Part shown: one piece after another, positions 34,542 through 42,959 of the stretch
Layout: the number at the start of each line of letters is the position of its first letter
Position numbering within the stretch: the first letter of the stretch is position 1
From: Burkholderia sp. SRS-46
Lineage (GTDB): Bacteria > Pseudomonadota > Gammaproteobacteria > Burkholderiales > Burkholderiaceae
Direction of reading: 5' to 3'
NCBI RefSeq assembly: GCF_004343775.1
Contig: NZ_PTXL01000002.1
Span: 1,116,001-1,180,000 of the forward strand
DNA length: 64,000 nucleotides
The notes under the pieces: generated by a model
Database searches by the model: none
Told to the model about the DNA's origin: nothing
What the model saw: only the letters and a program-made list of their open reading frames with translations
Made by a program: the position numbers and the translations under genes

Positions 34542-35795
34542 TCACGCCGACGCCCGCAACGCCCGCTGGCACGCGGCCAGCGCCGCGCCCGCGAACAGCG
34601 TCAGCGCCGAATACACGAGCCCGCGCGCGAGCCCCGCGCTGTCCGACACCCAGCCGATCGCGACCGGCCCGGCGATCTGGCCGAACGCGAACACGGTGGT
34701 GAAGGCGCTGATGCCCTTCGCCCAGCCGTCGGGCGGCAGGTTGTGCCGCACGAACGCGGTCGTCGACGCAACGGCCGACAGGAAGGTCGCGCCGAACAGC
34801 GCGCCCGACGCGAACGCCGCCGCCGGATGCACGAACAGCGCGGGCATCAGCGTCGCGACGCCGAGCAGCGCGTTGAGCACCGCGAGCGCCTGCCCGCCGC
34901 GCATCCGGTCGAGCAGCCCCGACCACAGCCGCGCCGACACCACCGTCGCGACGCCGAGCATCACGTAGAACCCGACCACGACCGCGCCGCTCATGCCCGC
35001 GCCGCGCAGCAGCGCGACGATGAACGTCATGTAGCCGATGTAGCCGACCCCGAACAGCCCGTATCCGGCCAGCGCGAGCGCGAAGCGCGCGACGCCGCCG
35101 GCGGCCCCGGCGTGCGCGGCGCCGTCGCGCGGCCGGACGGGCGCCGCGTGCGCATGCTCGATGCGCCGGGCGGCCGCGCCCGCGACGCCGGCGAACCCGG
35201 CACACGCCAGCGCGAGCGCGAACCACGCGTGCTGCCAGCCGTGCGGGCCGGGCGCGAGCGTCGCCGGCACGAGCAGCGACGACGCGACGATCCCCCAGCC
35301 GGTGCCGCCGTAGTAGAGGCCGAGCAGCAGCCCCGCGTCGCGTGGCGCGGCGGATGCGAGCCGCGCCGCGAGCACGCCGCCGCTGACGAAGATCAGCGCG
35401 CTGCCGATGCCGGTCGCGAGCCGCAGCGCGAGCAGCGCATGGGTGCCGGTCGTGAATCCGCATGCCGCCATCAGCAGCGCGGTGATCGCGCAGCCGGCGA
35501 CCAGCAGCGTGCCGGCCGTCGCGCGCCGGGACAGGAACGGGAACGCCAGCGCGCCGAACAGGTAGCCGGCCGCGTTCGCGGTGTTCAGCGCGCCGGCCTG
35601 CGCGAAGCCCCAGCCGAGATCGGCCTTCATCGGCGGCAGCAGCAGCGCATACGAGAAACGGGCGAGACCGAGCGCGATCGCGCTGCCGAGCGACAGGCCG
35701 ATCGCGAGCCGCCACGCGGCCATGCGGTCGGGGTCATGGGTCCCGCCGCCGGACGTGCCGGGGGCGGCCTGGGTGGGGAGCGGCGCTGCGCGCAT
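34542..35795 (-). CDS. YbfB/YjiJ family MFS transporter
   Basis: A 417-residue MFS permease. The start at 35795 follows CCGGAGACAACGCG; an 18-residue upstream extension is less likely. The family motif ALGLARFSYALLLPPMKADLGW (shown here as LGLARFSYALLLP) lies in helix 1, and 12 hydrophobic segments follow. The substrate is unknown. The segment coding for GLYYGGTGWG and its surroundings is partly duplicated at 33793-33936. To its right begins a long AT-rich gap. Confidence 0.9.
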   Translation of the reverse strand: MRAAPLPTQAAPGTSGGGTHDPDRMAAWRLAIGLSLGSAIALGLARFSYALLLPPMKADLGWGFAQAGALNTANAAGYLFGALAFPFLSRRATAGTLLVAGCAITALLMAACGFTTGTHALLALRLATGIGSALIFVSGGVLAARLASAAPRDAGLLLGLYYGGTGWGIVASSLLVPATLAPGPHGWQHAWFALALACAGFAGVAGAAARRIEHAHAAPVRPRDGAAHAGAAGGVARFALALAGYGLFGVGYIGYMTFIVALLRGAGMSGAVVVGFYVMLGVATVVSARLWSGLLDRMRGGQALAVLNALLGVATLMPALFVHPAAAFASGALFGATFLSAVASTTAFVRHNLPPDGWAKGISAFTTVFAFGQIAGPVAIGWVSDSAGLARGLVYSALTLFAGAALAACQRALRASA

Positions 35796-36268
35796 CGCGT
35801 TGTCTCCGGGTGTGTTCGAATCGAATCGTCGCGCCGCGGCGGCGATCACGCGCGCGGCGACGTCAGATGGTGCCAGAAAACCGGGCCGCCCCCGGCCGGC
35901 GGACCGGATGCGCGGCGCGGATGCCCGGGCGCCGCGATTCGAAACGATTCACGCAATTACTACCAATATCGTCAAATTTAAATAAGTTCAATAAACGCCA
36001 AATATTCGTTGAATCACAAAAATCCACTCGAATCCAATTCAATTATTCGATTCGCCTTGACGCAACGAAGACGAGAAAACTCAACAAATTCGCGTGTTTA
36101 GTGGATACAAGGTAAAAACGATCCGCATGATTGCATTCACCAAAATCGTCAATTAATATCCAGGCCACTTGTAAGGCATCGACCGATTAATGCCCGGCAA
36201 GCAGCGGCGGCCAACCCGCCACGTTTTCATGTTGAAAATCTCGTGTTCACAACACCAGGAGAATTGAC
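35796..36268. other. AT-rich gap left of the peptide/peptidase islet
   Basis: From about 35945 to 36250 the composition drops sharply from the surrounding high GC, with runs of A and T and no plausible coding frame. The right end must carry the promoter of the small peptide gene; CAGGAG at 36255-36260 is its ribosome site. The change in composition suggests foreign DNA or a relaxed non-coding junction. Confidence 0.6.
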
Positions 36269-36391
36269 ATGCAGGAAAATCAGCAAATCGATTTGCTCGA
36301 ATGGATGAAGGAAGACACGCATCCGCAAGCCGTCGACATGATGGTCGAGGACGCCGTGGTGCCGTTCGGCACCGCACTCTGGCCGGTCTGA
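36269..36391 (+). CDS. Putative 40-residue precursor-like peptide
   Basis: A short ORF with an excellent ribosome site (AGGAG, 8 bases before ATG). The peptide starts MQENQQIDLLEWMKEDTH and ends in AVVPFGTALWPV. It is acidic in the first 28 residues and hydrophobic, with aromatic residues and two prolines, in the last 12. It has no signal peptide, transmembrane helix or cysteine. A perfect 10-bp hairpin follows its stop, then an M29-like peptidase gene 58 bases later. A small peptide gene, hairpin and processing enzyme in this order resemble ribosomal natural-product loci. I do not recognise the family; it could also be a leader peptide or small regulatory protein. Confidence 0.6.
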   Translation: MQENQQIDLLEWMKEDTHPQAVDMMVEDAVVPFGTALWPV

Positions 36392-36408
36392 GCGGGCCAT
36401 ACGACCAG

Positions 36409-36432
36409 GCGGAAGGGGATCGCCCCTTCCGC
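36409..36432 (+). terminator. Intercistronic hairpin after the peptide gene
   Basis: GCGGAAGGGG (36409-36418) pairs perfectly with CCCCTTCCGC (36423-36432) around the loop ATCG. No T-run follows, so partial termination or mRNA 3'-end protection of the peptide message is more likely than a full stop before the peptidase gene. Confidence 0.6.
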
Positions 36433-36449
36433 CGCTTCCGGAGACACGC

Positions 36450-37403
36450 ATGCTGAACCTGCACCGCGCGCTCGGCTGTCATCCCGCGCTGCGCGACAAG
36501 CTCGCGCGCGCGGACCAGGCAACGCTGCTGGTCGGCTACGACGCGCGCAACCGCGACACCGCGCTGCGCGCGTTTTCCACCCTGCCCGATTCGCTCGCCG
36601 CCACCACCGTCTGCCTCGACACCACGCCGCCCGACGAGATCGTCGCGGCGATCGGCGAGGCCGACCTGTTCGTGCTGCTGTACGACTCGTCGACGCTACC
36701 CGAGCCATCGCCGAGCGGCCCGCCGTTTCTCGCGGCGATCCGGCCGGCGATCGTCGAGCACTGGGGCAAGTCGGTACTGTTCAAGGACTACGGCCCGCAT
36801 CTCGACGAGGCGTTCGCGGAATCGCTCGACGACATCGCCGAGCGCAACGGCCGGCTGATCGACGCCGCCGCGCGCGCGTCGCACATTCACTTCATCGACG
36901 AGGCCGGCAACCGGCTCACGGGGTCGCTCGCGACGGACCAGAAATGGACCAGCGTGGACGGCCGGGGCAACCTCGACGTCGTGCCCGGCGAGATCGCGAC
37001 GCACGTCACCGACCTGCGCGGCTCGATCGTGTTCAGCGGCACCTTCCTCGGCACGGTGCCGTTCGCGGTCAAGTACAAGGTGGCCGAGCGGCTCGTGACG
37101 CTGCATATCGAGGACAGCACGATCGTCGGCTTCGACAGCGACGATCCGGCATTCCGGCGCGACTTCGCGTCATACCTCGAACGGCACGCGAACCATCGCA
37201 CGATCGAGGAATTCGGCATCGGTACCAATCTCGGCATCCGGCGCCTGTACGGCCGCAACGCCGGCTTCGAGGAACGCCATCCGGGCCTGCATCTCGGCCT
37301 CGGCGGCGGCGCGCAAGGCAGCCACCATCTGGATCTGATCTTCGCGCGCGGCAAGCTGGCGCTGGACGACAGGATCGTGTTCGACGGCGCATTCGCCGTG
37401 TGA
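36450..37403 (+). CDS. M29-like (AmpS/AmpT-type) metallopeptidase homologue
   Basis: A 317-residue protein; CCGGAGACACGC precedes ATG. The C-terminal half follows the thermophilic aminopeptidase pattern: VPGEI with E181, EEFGIGTN with E254, GLHLGLGGG with H281 and HHLD with H293 and D295, which would be the two-metal ligands. The N-terminal half (1-150) is a shorter, poorly conserved domain, and the usual total length is about 410, so it is a reduced member. It follows the small peptide gene and may trim that peptide. The family match rests on motif order only; substrate and activity are unknown. Confidence 0.65.
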   Translation: MLNLHRALGCHPALRDKLARADQATLLVGYDARNRDTALRAFSTLPDSLAATTVCLDTTPPDEIVAAIGEADLFVLLYDSSTLPEPSPSGPPFLAAIRPAIVEHWGKSVLFKDYGPHLDEAFAESLDDIAERNGRLIDAAARASHIHFIDEAGNRLTGSLATDQKWTSVDGRGNLDVVPGEIATHVTDLRGSIVFSGTFLGTVPFAVKYKVAERLVTLHIEDSTIVGFDSDDPAFRRDFASYLERHANHRTIEEFGIGTNLGIRRLYGRNAGFEERHPGLHLGLGGGAQGSHHLDLIFARGKLALDDRIVFDGAFAV

Positions 37404-37672
37404 TGCGGGCGCCGCGCACCCAGTGGTAGTCTGGAACTTGCAGGACATGAAGCATCCGTCGCAGTTGGCCGCCGGATCGTAGGCGACCGACGTGCCGACC
37501 ACGGCGGGCGCGTATTGCGGCACCTGTCCGCCGCCCGGCACGGTCACATAGTGCGGCGCGATCTGCTGGCCGGCCGCCGCTTCCAGGCCCGGGGCGAGCA
37601 CCGCGTAGCGCGGATCGTCTTCATGGGTCATCCCGCTCAGCCGGTAGCGCGCATAGGGTTTCATCAACATGG
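37170..37672 (-). CDS. Cysteine-containing small protein, probably 3'-truncated or fused by recombination
   Basis: AAGGAGG before ATG at 37672 and its place 36 bases after the asparaginase gene support real translation. The first 80 residues start MLMKPYARYRLSGMTHEDD and reach ANCDGCFMSCKFQTTTG with a C-x2-C-x3-C cluster. Beyond about 37425 the frame runs antisense through the peptidase gene for over 230 bases, where the sequence looks like shadow coding. The real protein may therefore originally have ended near 37400, with its true stop lost. I do not recognise the family. The end coordinate is where the open frame stops, not a claim about the original protein. Confidence 0.4.
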
Positions 37673-37708
37673 CCTGCCTCCTTCGGTTGAGTGAAGCGCC
37701 GGCCCGGC

Positions 37709-38821
37709 TCAATGGACCGGCAGCGTCTTCACGGCCACCGTCTCGGGCGGCGTGACTTCTCCTGCCAGGCTCTGCTGCATCTTCTTGCGGATGTCGGCGG
37801 GCGCCATGCCGACGCTGATCAGCGACACGAGCTTGGCGAGCGACGCTGACGGCACCATGTCGTACGCGCTGATCGCGCCGGCCTGCGCGAGCCCCGAGCC
37901 GGTCTCGTAGGCGTCGATGTTGACCGAGCCGGCCAGCACCTGCGTGTTGTCCATCAGCACGACGCCCGCTGCGTTCGCGCTCGACAGCACCTGCAGGAAA
38001 TCCGCGGCCGACGGGCCGTTGCCTTCGCCGAACGCCTCGATCACGACGCCGCGCACTACGGGTTCGCTGTGGTTGATCATCGCGTTCGCGACCGACGCGC
38101 CGATGCCCGGGTAGAGCGTCATCACGATCGTCGCGAAGCTGCGCACCGCCTGGGCCTGGCTCGTCAGCCGGGCCCGCGTGGCGGAAAGGTTCGCGGGGTT
38201 GTCGAGCGACGTGCTCCAGTCGGGCGGCGGCAGCACCAGCGCGGAATTGATCGTGATCTGCGCGGCCACGGTCGCCAGCGGCGGGAAATTCGGCGACGCG
38301 AACGCCGCGAACTGGTTCGCGTTGACCTTGACCGACCGATTGCCGCGCAACAGCAGCGAATCGAAATACAGCAGGCTCTCCGGAATGCGCGTCGTGCCGG
38401 CGATCACGATCGCGCCGATCAGGTTGGTCAGCGCGTCGTTGAGCGTCATCGCGAGCGGCACCTGCGAGCCGCTGAACACGACGGGCTTCGCGAGGCCCGG
38501 CAGCAGGAACGACGTCGCGGCCGCGCTGAACGCCATCGTGTCGGTGCCGTGCAGCACGACGAAGCCGTCGTAGTCGCCATAGACCGTGGCGAGCGATTGC
38601 GCGATCGTGATCCAGTCGGACGGCGTCATGTTCGAGCTGTCGAGCGGCTTGTCGAACCACGCAACCGTGTAGGCAAGCCCCGGATAGCCGGCCACCTGCC
38701 CGCCCTCGAGCCCCGGCATCGACTCGATCAGCGCCTTGAAATCCGGCCCCGGCATCGGCGCGAGCGGCACGCCGTCACAGCCGATCGTGCCGCCGGTGTA
38801 CAGCACGTAGACGTTGCTCAT
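37709..38821 (-). CDS. L-asparaginase (type I/II fold), cytoplasmic
   Basis: A 370-residue asparaginase. TGGTI at residues 9-13 holds the nucleophilic threonine T12 and HGTDTM (91-96) the T94-D95 pair; GSQVPL follows at 118-123. There is no signal peptide, so it should act in the cytoplasm, hydrolysing L-asparagine to aspartate and ammonia or a related amide. AAGGAGACCCACG precedes ATG. It is longer than the usual 330-350 residues, with an extension at the C-terminus. It heads a two-gene unit with the cysteine-containing ORF. Confidence 0.88.
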   Translation of the reverse strand: MSNVYVLYTGGTIGCDGVPLAPMPGPDFKALIESMPGLEGGQVAGYPGLAYTVAWFDKPLDSSNMTPSDWITIAQSLATVYGDYDGFVVLHGTDTMAFSAAATSFLLPGLAKPVVFSGSQVPLAMTLNDALTNLIGAIVIAGTTRIPESLLYFDSLLLRGNRSVKVNANQFAAFASPNFPPLATVAAQITINSALVLPPPDWSTSLDNPANLSATRARLTSQAQAVRSFATIVMTLYPGIGASVANAMINHSEPVVRGVVIEAFGEGNGPSAADFLQVLSSANAAGVVLMDNTQVLAGSVNIDAYETGSGLAQAGAISAYDMVPSASLAKLVSLISVGMAPADIRKKMQQSLAGEVTPPETVAVKTLPVH

Positions 38822-39189
38822 CGTGGGTCTCCTTCAGGTCTGCGAAAGATTTGTTGGGGTGCGGGGTGAATCGGGAACGTTTTCACTATGACGACGAACG
38901 CGCAATGCGGCTCGCGGCACGGCGGCCTCCACATTCGGTGCTTCATCTTCCTCTTATAGGCGCGCGTAGTTCGATGCTTATATGTAAGTACGCAATCAAT
39001 TTTCTTCAACCATTTAATTCAGGGGACGAGCCGCGATCATTGATCGATTCGAAACGAATTATTGATTTGTTTTCGAATCCGGCATCGCACCGCGCTTTTA
39101 TGAAAAAACTTCTTCGAGGATTACCGGAGAACTTGGGGCAGACTGTTTGCGTTCGGCGAGAAATAGCCGGCCGACCGAGTTGTCTGAAT
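38822..39189. other. AT-rich gap right of the islet
   Basis: There is no gene here. From about 38940 to 39180 the composition is much less GC-rich than average, like the gap at 35945-36250. The promoter of the asparaginase unit should lie near 38830-38950 on the leftward strand. The rightward frame that crosses it ends in an alpha/beta-hydrolase fragment described separately. Confidence 0.55.
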
Positions 39190-39306
39190 CGTCGACAATC
39201 AATCGCCGGCGAGGCTCCGGTGGTGCTGATCGTGCCTGGCTCGGGCCCGACCGGCAGGAACGGTAACGAGCCAAACGGGTTTCAATGCGAGCATCACACT
39301 ATTTGA
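39190..39306 (+). pseudogene. Fragment of an alpha/beta hydrolase gene
   Basis: The frame reads APVVLIVPGSGPTGRNGNEP and then runs into unrelated residues and a stop at 39306. VLIVPGSGPTDRDGN is a hallmark of the oxyanion-hole region of one alpha/beta-hydrolase group, so about 25 residues of such a gene survive with two changes. There is no start, nucleophile elbow or other domain. Confidence 0.6.
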
Positions 39307-39317
39307 CAGAGATGTGC

Positions 39318-39887
39318 ATGGAGAAGGACTTGAATAAACACGAATCCCCCCGACTCGTCGTCAACGTCGACAGCATCACGGAAATCGAGCAAATGGAAGG
39401 CGAGCATTGGGGAAGCACATGGAAGCCGCTCACGCCAGCCCTCGATGCCCATCCCGGCCGTCTTGGCGCCAACCTGTCGCGCGTGCCGCCAGGCCGCACC
39501 GCCTGTCCTTTCCACACGCACGCGCGCGCGGACGAGGTGTTCTTCGTGCTGTCTGGCCGGGGCGTCTTCCGCTACGGCGATACAGTGCAGGAGATTCGCG
39601 CGGGCGACTGCGTCTCATGTCCGGCCGGAACCGGGCTCGCTCACCAGCTGGCGAACCCGTTCGACGTCGATCTTGTGTACTTTGCCGTCGGGTTGAACGA
39701 TCCGCACGAGGTCTGCACTTATCCCGACAGCGGCAAGGTGCTGATTCGCAGCCTCAAGATGGTGGGCCGGCTGACGGAAGCGCCGTATATGGACGGGGAG
39801 CCGGATAAGCCGCAAGTGATGGATCTGGCTCAACCATTCGTCGTGGCCGCCGGAGAACAGGCGGGAAGCGAAGGCGACACGCGCTGA
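39318..39887 (+). CDS. Cupin domain protein
   Basis: A 189-residue single-cupin protein. CPFHTHARADEVFFVLSGRG (residues about 55-74) is cupin motif 1 with the metal-type His/His/Glu set, and AGDCVSCPAGTGLAHQLAN (about 94-112) is motif 2 with its histidine. It could be a dioxygenase, isomerase or sugar-binding enzyme; the sequence does not decide. ATG at 39312 or 39318 are both possible and no strong ribosome site is seen. It starts only 12 bases after the hydrolase remnant, so its original promoter context may be lost. Confidence 0.85.
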   Translation: MEKDLNKHESPRLVVNVDSITEIEQMEGEHWGSTWKPLTPALDAHPGRLGANLSRVPPGRTACPFHTHARADEVFFVLSGRGVFRYGDTVQEIRAGDCVSCPAGTGLAHQLANPFDVDLVYFAVGLNDPHEVCTYPDSGKVLIRSLKMVGRLTEAPYMDGEPDKPQVMDLAQPFVVAAGEQAGSEGDTR

Positions 39888-40018
39888 CGGGATGGAACGG
39901 GCGCGGCGGTAGGCGACCGTCGCGCCGCATCGAACGCGTGGGGGCGGCCATAAGCGAACCTTCAGCAACGGCTGCAAGGCTTCGACGATTCACCGGCCAA
40001 GGACGTGGCCGGCTTGCC

Positions 40019-40312
40019 TCAAGGCACCAGAACCTTCTTCATCGATGGTGAGGCGTGCCGCACAAAACTCTCTCGCTCATAGAACGGAATGGCATCCGGC
40101 CGCGCGTCGAGAAATATCGCGGTCATACCACGCGCACGGGCGTCGGATTCGGCATATTCGATCAAGGATCGGCCGACACCGCTTCCTCGGCCCATCGAGT
40201 CGACCACGAGGTCGTCGATATGAAGGTGTGCCCCGCGAGCCAAGGTGTGGACGGGTCTCATGCCCATCACGCCGATCATCTTCCCGTCGCGAAATGCTGC
40301 CACGAGCTCGTA
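40019..40312 (-). pseudogene. N-terminally truncated GNAT acetyltransferase
   Basis: The leftward frame reads YELVAAFRDGKMIGVMGMRP, then HIDDLVVDSMGRGSGVGRSL, which is the acetyl-CoA loop of GNAT enzymes, and ends normally near ARPDAIPFYERESF. A stop lies directly before the first recognisable residue, and the 40-50 N-terminal residues of the fold are missing. A GTG at 40303 could start a 94-residue product, but that would be an incomplete fold. Probably dead. Confidence 0.7.
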
Positions 40313-40418
40313 TCAAGACTATTGCACGGGGCTGCATGGCGAGGCCCGTGAAGAAGAGCCGGGTCTTGAAGCCGAAAGCAGGCAGGCGGTTCAGGGTCCA
40401 CCTGCCCGACACCCCTGT

Positions 40419-42002
40419 TCAATCCTTCCCAAACGCCCCATCCCGCAACCGCCACACCCCCAGCGGATTCCCATCCTGCAACGCCGCCGGCAGCAGTTCC
40501 GCCGGCAGCGCCTGATAACACACCGGCCGCAGAAACCGCTCGATCGCGAGCGTGCCCACCGACGTCGTGCGCGAATCCGACGTCGCCGGGAACGGCCCGC
40601 CGTGCACCATCGCATGCGCGACCTCGACGCCGGTCGGATAGCCATTCGCAAGAATCCGCCCCGCCTTGCGTTCGAGCGTCGGCAGCAGGCGACGCGCGAG
40701 CGCGTAGTCGTCCGGCTCGATCTGCAGCGTCGCCGTCAACTGCCCCTCGACATGCTCGGCGAGTTCGATCATCTCGTCGAGATCGCGGCACGTGACGATC
40801 AGCGACGTCGGCCCGAAGATCTCGTCCTCCAGTTGCGAGTTTGCGACGAACGCAGCCTGCGTGGTCGCGAACAGCGCGGGCAGCGCCGCCGACAGCGCAC
40901 CGGTCGTCACGCCGTGCGCAACCTCGCTCACGCCGTCCGACGCCGCGCGCTGCGACACGCCGCGCGCATAGGCTTGCGCGATGCCGGCCGTCAGCATCGT
41001 CTGCGCGCCCTTCTGCCCGAGCGCCTGCGCGGCCGCGTCGACGAACGCCTGCGTATGCGGGCCGTCGAGCACGACCACGAGCCCCGGGTTCGTGCAGAAC
41101 TGGCCGACGCCGAGCGTCAGCGAGTCGACGAAGCCGCGCGCGATCTCGCCGCCGCGCGCCGCGAGCGCGCCGGGCAGCACGAAGCACGGATTGATGCTGC
41201 TCATCTCCGCGTAGACGGGAATCGGCTCGCGCCGCCGCGCGGCGATGTTCATCAGCGCGAGCCCGCCGCCGCGCGACCCGGTGAAGCCCACCGCCTTGAT
41301 CGCCGGATGCGCGACGAGCGCCTCGCCGATCGCGTTGCCCGCGCCGAGCACGAGCGAGAACGTGCCGTCCGGCAAGCCGCACGCGGCGACCGCGCGCTGG
41401 ATCGCGCGACCCACCAGCTCCGACGTGCCGAGATGCGCGGGATGCGCCTTCGCGACCACCGGGCAGCCGGCCGCGAACGCCGATGCCGTATCGCCGCCCG
41501 CAACCGAGAACGCGAGCGGGAAGTTGCTCGCGCCGAACACCGCGACCGGCCCGACCGGAATCTTCTGCAGACGCAGGTCCGGGCGCGGCAGCGGCTGGCG
41601 CTCGGGCTGCGCGGCATCGAGCGTCGCGTCGAGCCAGCGGCCGTCGCGCACCAGCGCCGCGAACAATCGCAACTGGCCGACCGTACGCGCACGCTCGCCT
41701 TCGAGCCGCGCGACCGGCAGCGCCGATTCCTGGTGCGCGCGCGTGATCAGCGTATCGCCGAGCGCGACGAGTTCGTCCGCGATCGTGTCGAGCAACCGCG
41801 CGCGCAGGTCGAGCGGCGCCGCGCGCAACGGATCGAACGCGGCCGCCGCGAGCGTGCATGCGCGATCCACGTCCGCCGCATCGCCCGCGCCGAATTCGGG
41901 TTCCAGTTCGACGCCGCGCGCGGGATCGAACGCGCGCAACGCCCCTGCCGTGCCGCGCACCGACGCGCCACCGATCAACATGTCTCCGGAAATCTGCATC
42001 AT
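40419..42002 (-). CDS. 2,5-dioxovalerate (alpha-ketoglutarate semialdehyde) dehydrogenase
   Basis: A 527-residue NADP-type aldehyde dehydrogenase of the KGSADH class. [16 protein letters not shown] is the signature of this class near residue 155, the FTGSRGGG loop binds the cofactor, and GQFCTNPG holds the catalytic cysteine. The start at 42002 overlaps the lactonase-like gene by ATGA. It should oxidise 2,5-dioxopentanoate to 2-oxoglutarate, the last step of the non-phosphorylative sugar-acid pathway encoded by the operon. It is the terminal gene of that operon. Confidence 0.9.
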   Translation of the reverse strand: MMQISGDMLIGGASVRGTAGALRAFDPARGVELEPEFGAGDAADVDRACTLAAAAFDPLRAAPLDLRARLLDTIADELVALGDTLITRAHQESALPVARLEGERARTVGQLRLFAALVRDGRWLDATLDAAQPERQPLPRPDLRLQKIPVGPVAVFGASNFPLAFSVAGGDTASAFAAGCPVVAKAHPAHLGTSELVGRAIQRAVAACGLPDGTFSLVLGAGNAIGEALVAHPAIKAVGFTGSRGGGLALMNIAARRREPIPVYAEMSSINPCFVLPGALAARGGEIARGFVDSLTLGVGQFCTNPGLVVVLDGPHTQAFVDAAAQALGQKGAQTMLTAGIAQAYARGVSQRAASDGVSEVAHGVTTGALSAALPALFATTQAAFVANSQLEDEIFGPTSLIVTCRDLDEMIELAEHVEGQLTATLQIEPDDYALARRLLPTLERKAGRILANGYPTGVEVAHAMVHGGPFPATSDSRTTSVGTLAIERFLRPVCYQALPAELLPAALQDGNPLGVWRLRDGAFGKD

Positions 42003-42958
42003 TCACCTGCCTGCTTGTGCGGTTCGTTCAGGTCGATCCGGTAGACCCGGATCGCGTTGTCGTGCCAGATCGCGCGGCGCGCGCGGTCGTCGAGGTCCGC
42101 GATCGCCGCGGCGAAGGTCCGCAGCAGCGCGGGATACGTGATCCGCAGGCTCGCCACCGGGAAATTGCTCGCGAACAGGCAGCGCTCCCAGCCGAAGATC
42201 GCGATCGCGTCGCGGATGATCCGCCGGTTCTCCGCGTCGTTCCATGCGACATCGCGCAGCCCGAACTCGGACAGCTTCACCGACACGCGCGGCAATGCGG
42301 CGAGCGCCGCCATGCCACGCCGCCAGCGCGCGAGCCCAGCGTCCGAGCGGTCCCACGGCAGCCCCGCATGTTCGAGCACCACGTCGACGGCCGGCGCCTG
42401 CGCGAGCAGCGCGGCCGCTTCGTCGAGATGCCAGAACGGCACCCGCAGATCCCAGCCCAGGCCGTGCGCGGCGAGCCGTTCGAGCGCGGCCGGCCAGCGC
42501 GCGTCGCGCAGCGTGCCGGGGCCGTCCACGGCCGCATCGGGCGCGGGCGCGATGCGCGGCTTGAAGCGCACACCGCGCACCCGCGGCCACGCGGCCTGCT
42601 CGGCAAGCCGTTCGTCGGCATCGTCGGCGAGCAGGTCGACCCATGCGACGACCGCCGACGGCAGCCCGTGCGCGGCCGCGACGTCGTGCAGCCAGCGGGT
42701 TTCCGCGAGCGCCTCGTCATGCGCGCGCTCCGCTTCGACGTGCACGCTCGCGACGAGCGGCGCGCCGTGCGCCGCCCGCCGGTAGTCGTCCACGTCGAAA
42801 TCCCGGCACAGCGCCGCATAGTCGCCGAGCAGGAAGTGCGCCGGATCGTAGCGATCCTGCAGCCACGGGTAGTGCGCGCCGCCGCCGAGCCGCCACAGAT
42901 GATGATGCGCGTCGACGAGCGCCGCCGGCAGCGCGCCGGGCGAAGCATCCTCGCGCAT
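41999..42958 (-). CDS. Amidohydrolase-2 family protein, probable sugar lactonase
   Basis: A 319-residue metal-dependent hydrolase of the COG3618 type. VDAHHHLW near residues 15-22, HVEAE, and FASNFPV near the end are typical of L-fuconolactonase-like enzymes. In a sugar-acid operon a lactonase opening an aldono-1,4- or 1,5-lactone is the natural reading. The start is one base after the beta-propeller stop. The exact lactone is not known. Confidence 0.85.
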   Translation of the reverse strand: MREDASPGALPAALVDAHHHLWRLGGGAHYPWLQDRYDPAHFLLGDYAALCRDFDVDDYRRAAHGAPLVASVHVEAERAHDEALAETRWLHDVAAAHGLPSAVVAWVDLLADDADERLAEQAAWPRVRGVRFKPRIAPAPDAAVDGPGTLRDARWPAALERLAAHGLGWDLRVPFWHLDEAAALLAQAPAVDVVLEHAGLPWDRSDAGLARWRRGMAALAALPRVSVKLSEFGLRDVAWNDAENRRIIRDAIAIFGWERCLFASNFPVASLRITYPALLRTFAAAIADLDDRARRAIWHDNAIRVYRIDLNEPHKQAGE

Positions 42959-42959
42959 G

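Noticed and set aside
36269-36391. Lasso-peptide or lanthipeptide precursor
   Set aside because: No cysteine in the peptide, no B/C-protein, LanM, radical SAM or ATP-grasp gene nearby; only a general precursor-like reading is kept.
38851-39306. 151-residue rightward ORF over the AT-rich gap
   Set aside because: Only the last stretch resembles a protein family (alpha/beta hydrolase); the rest has no motif, so I report a fragment rather than a gene.
39993-40012. CCGGCCA/TGGCCGG hairpin near the truncated acetyltransferase
   Set aside because: The stem is only 7 bp with no T-run on either strand, so it was not called as a terminator.
40337-40450. Rightward ORF starting MARPVKKSRVLKPKAGRR
   Set aside because: Basic N-terminus looked antitoxin-like, but there is no ribosome site and the frame continues as shadow of the aldehyde dehydrogenase gene.
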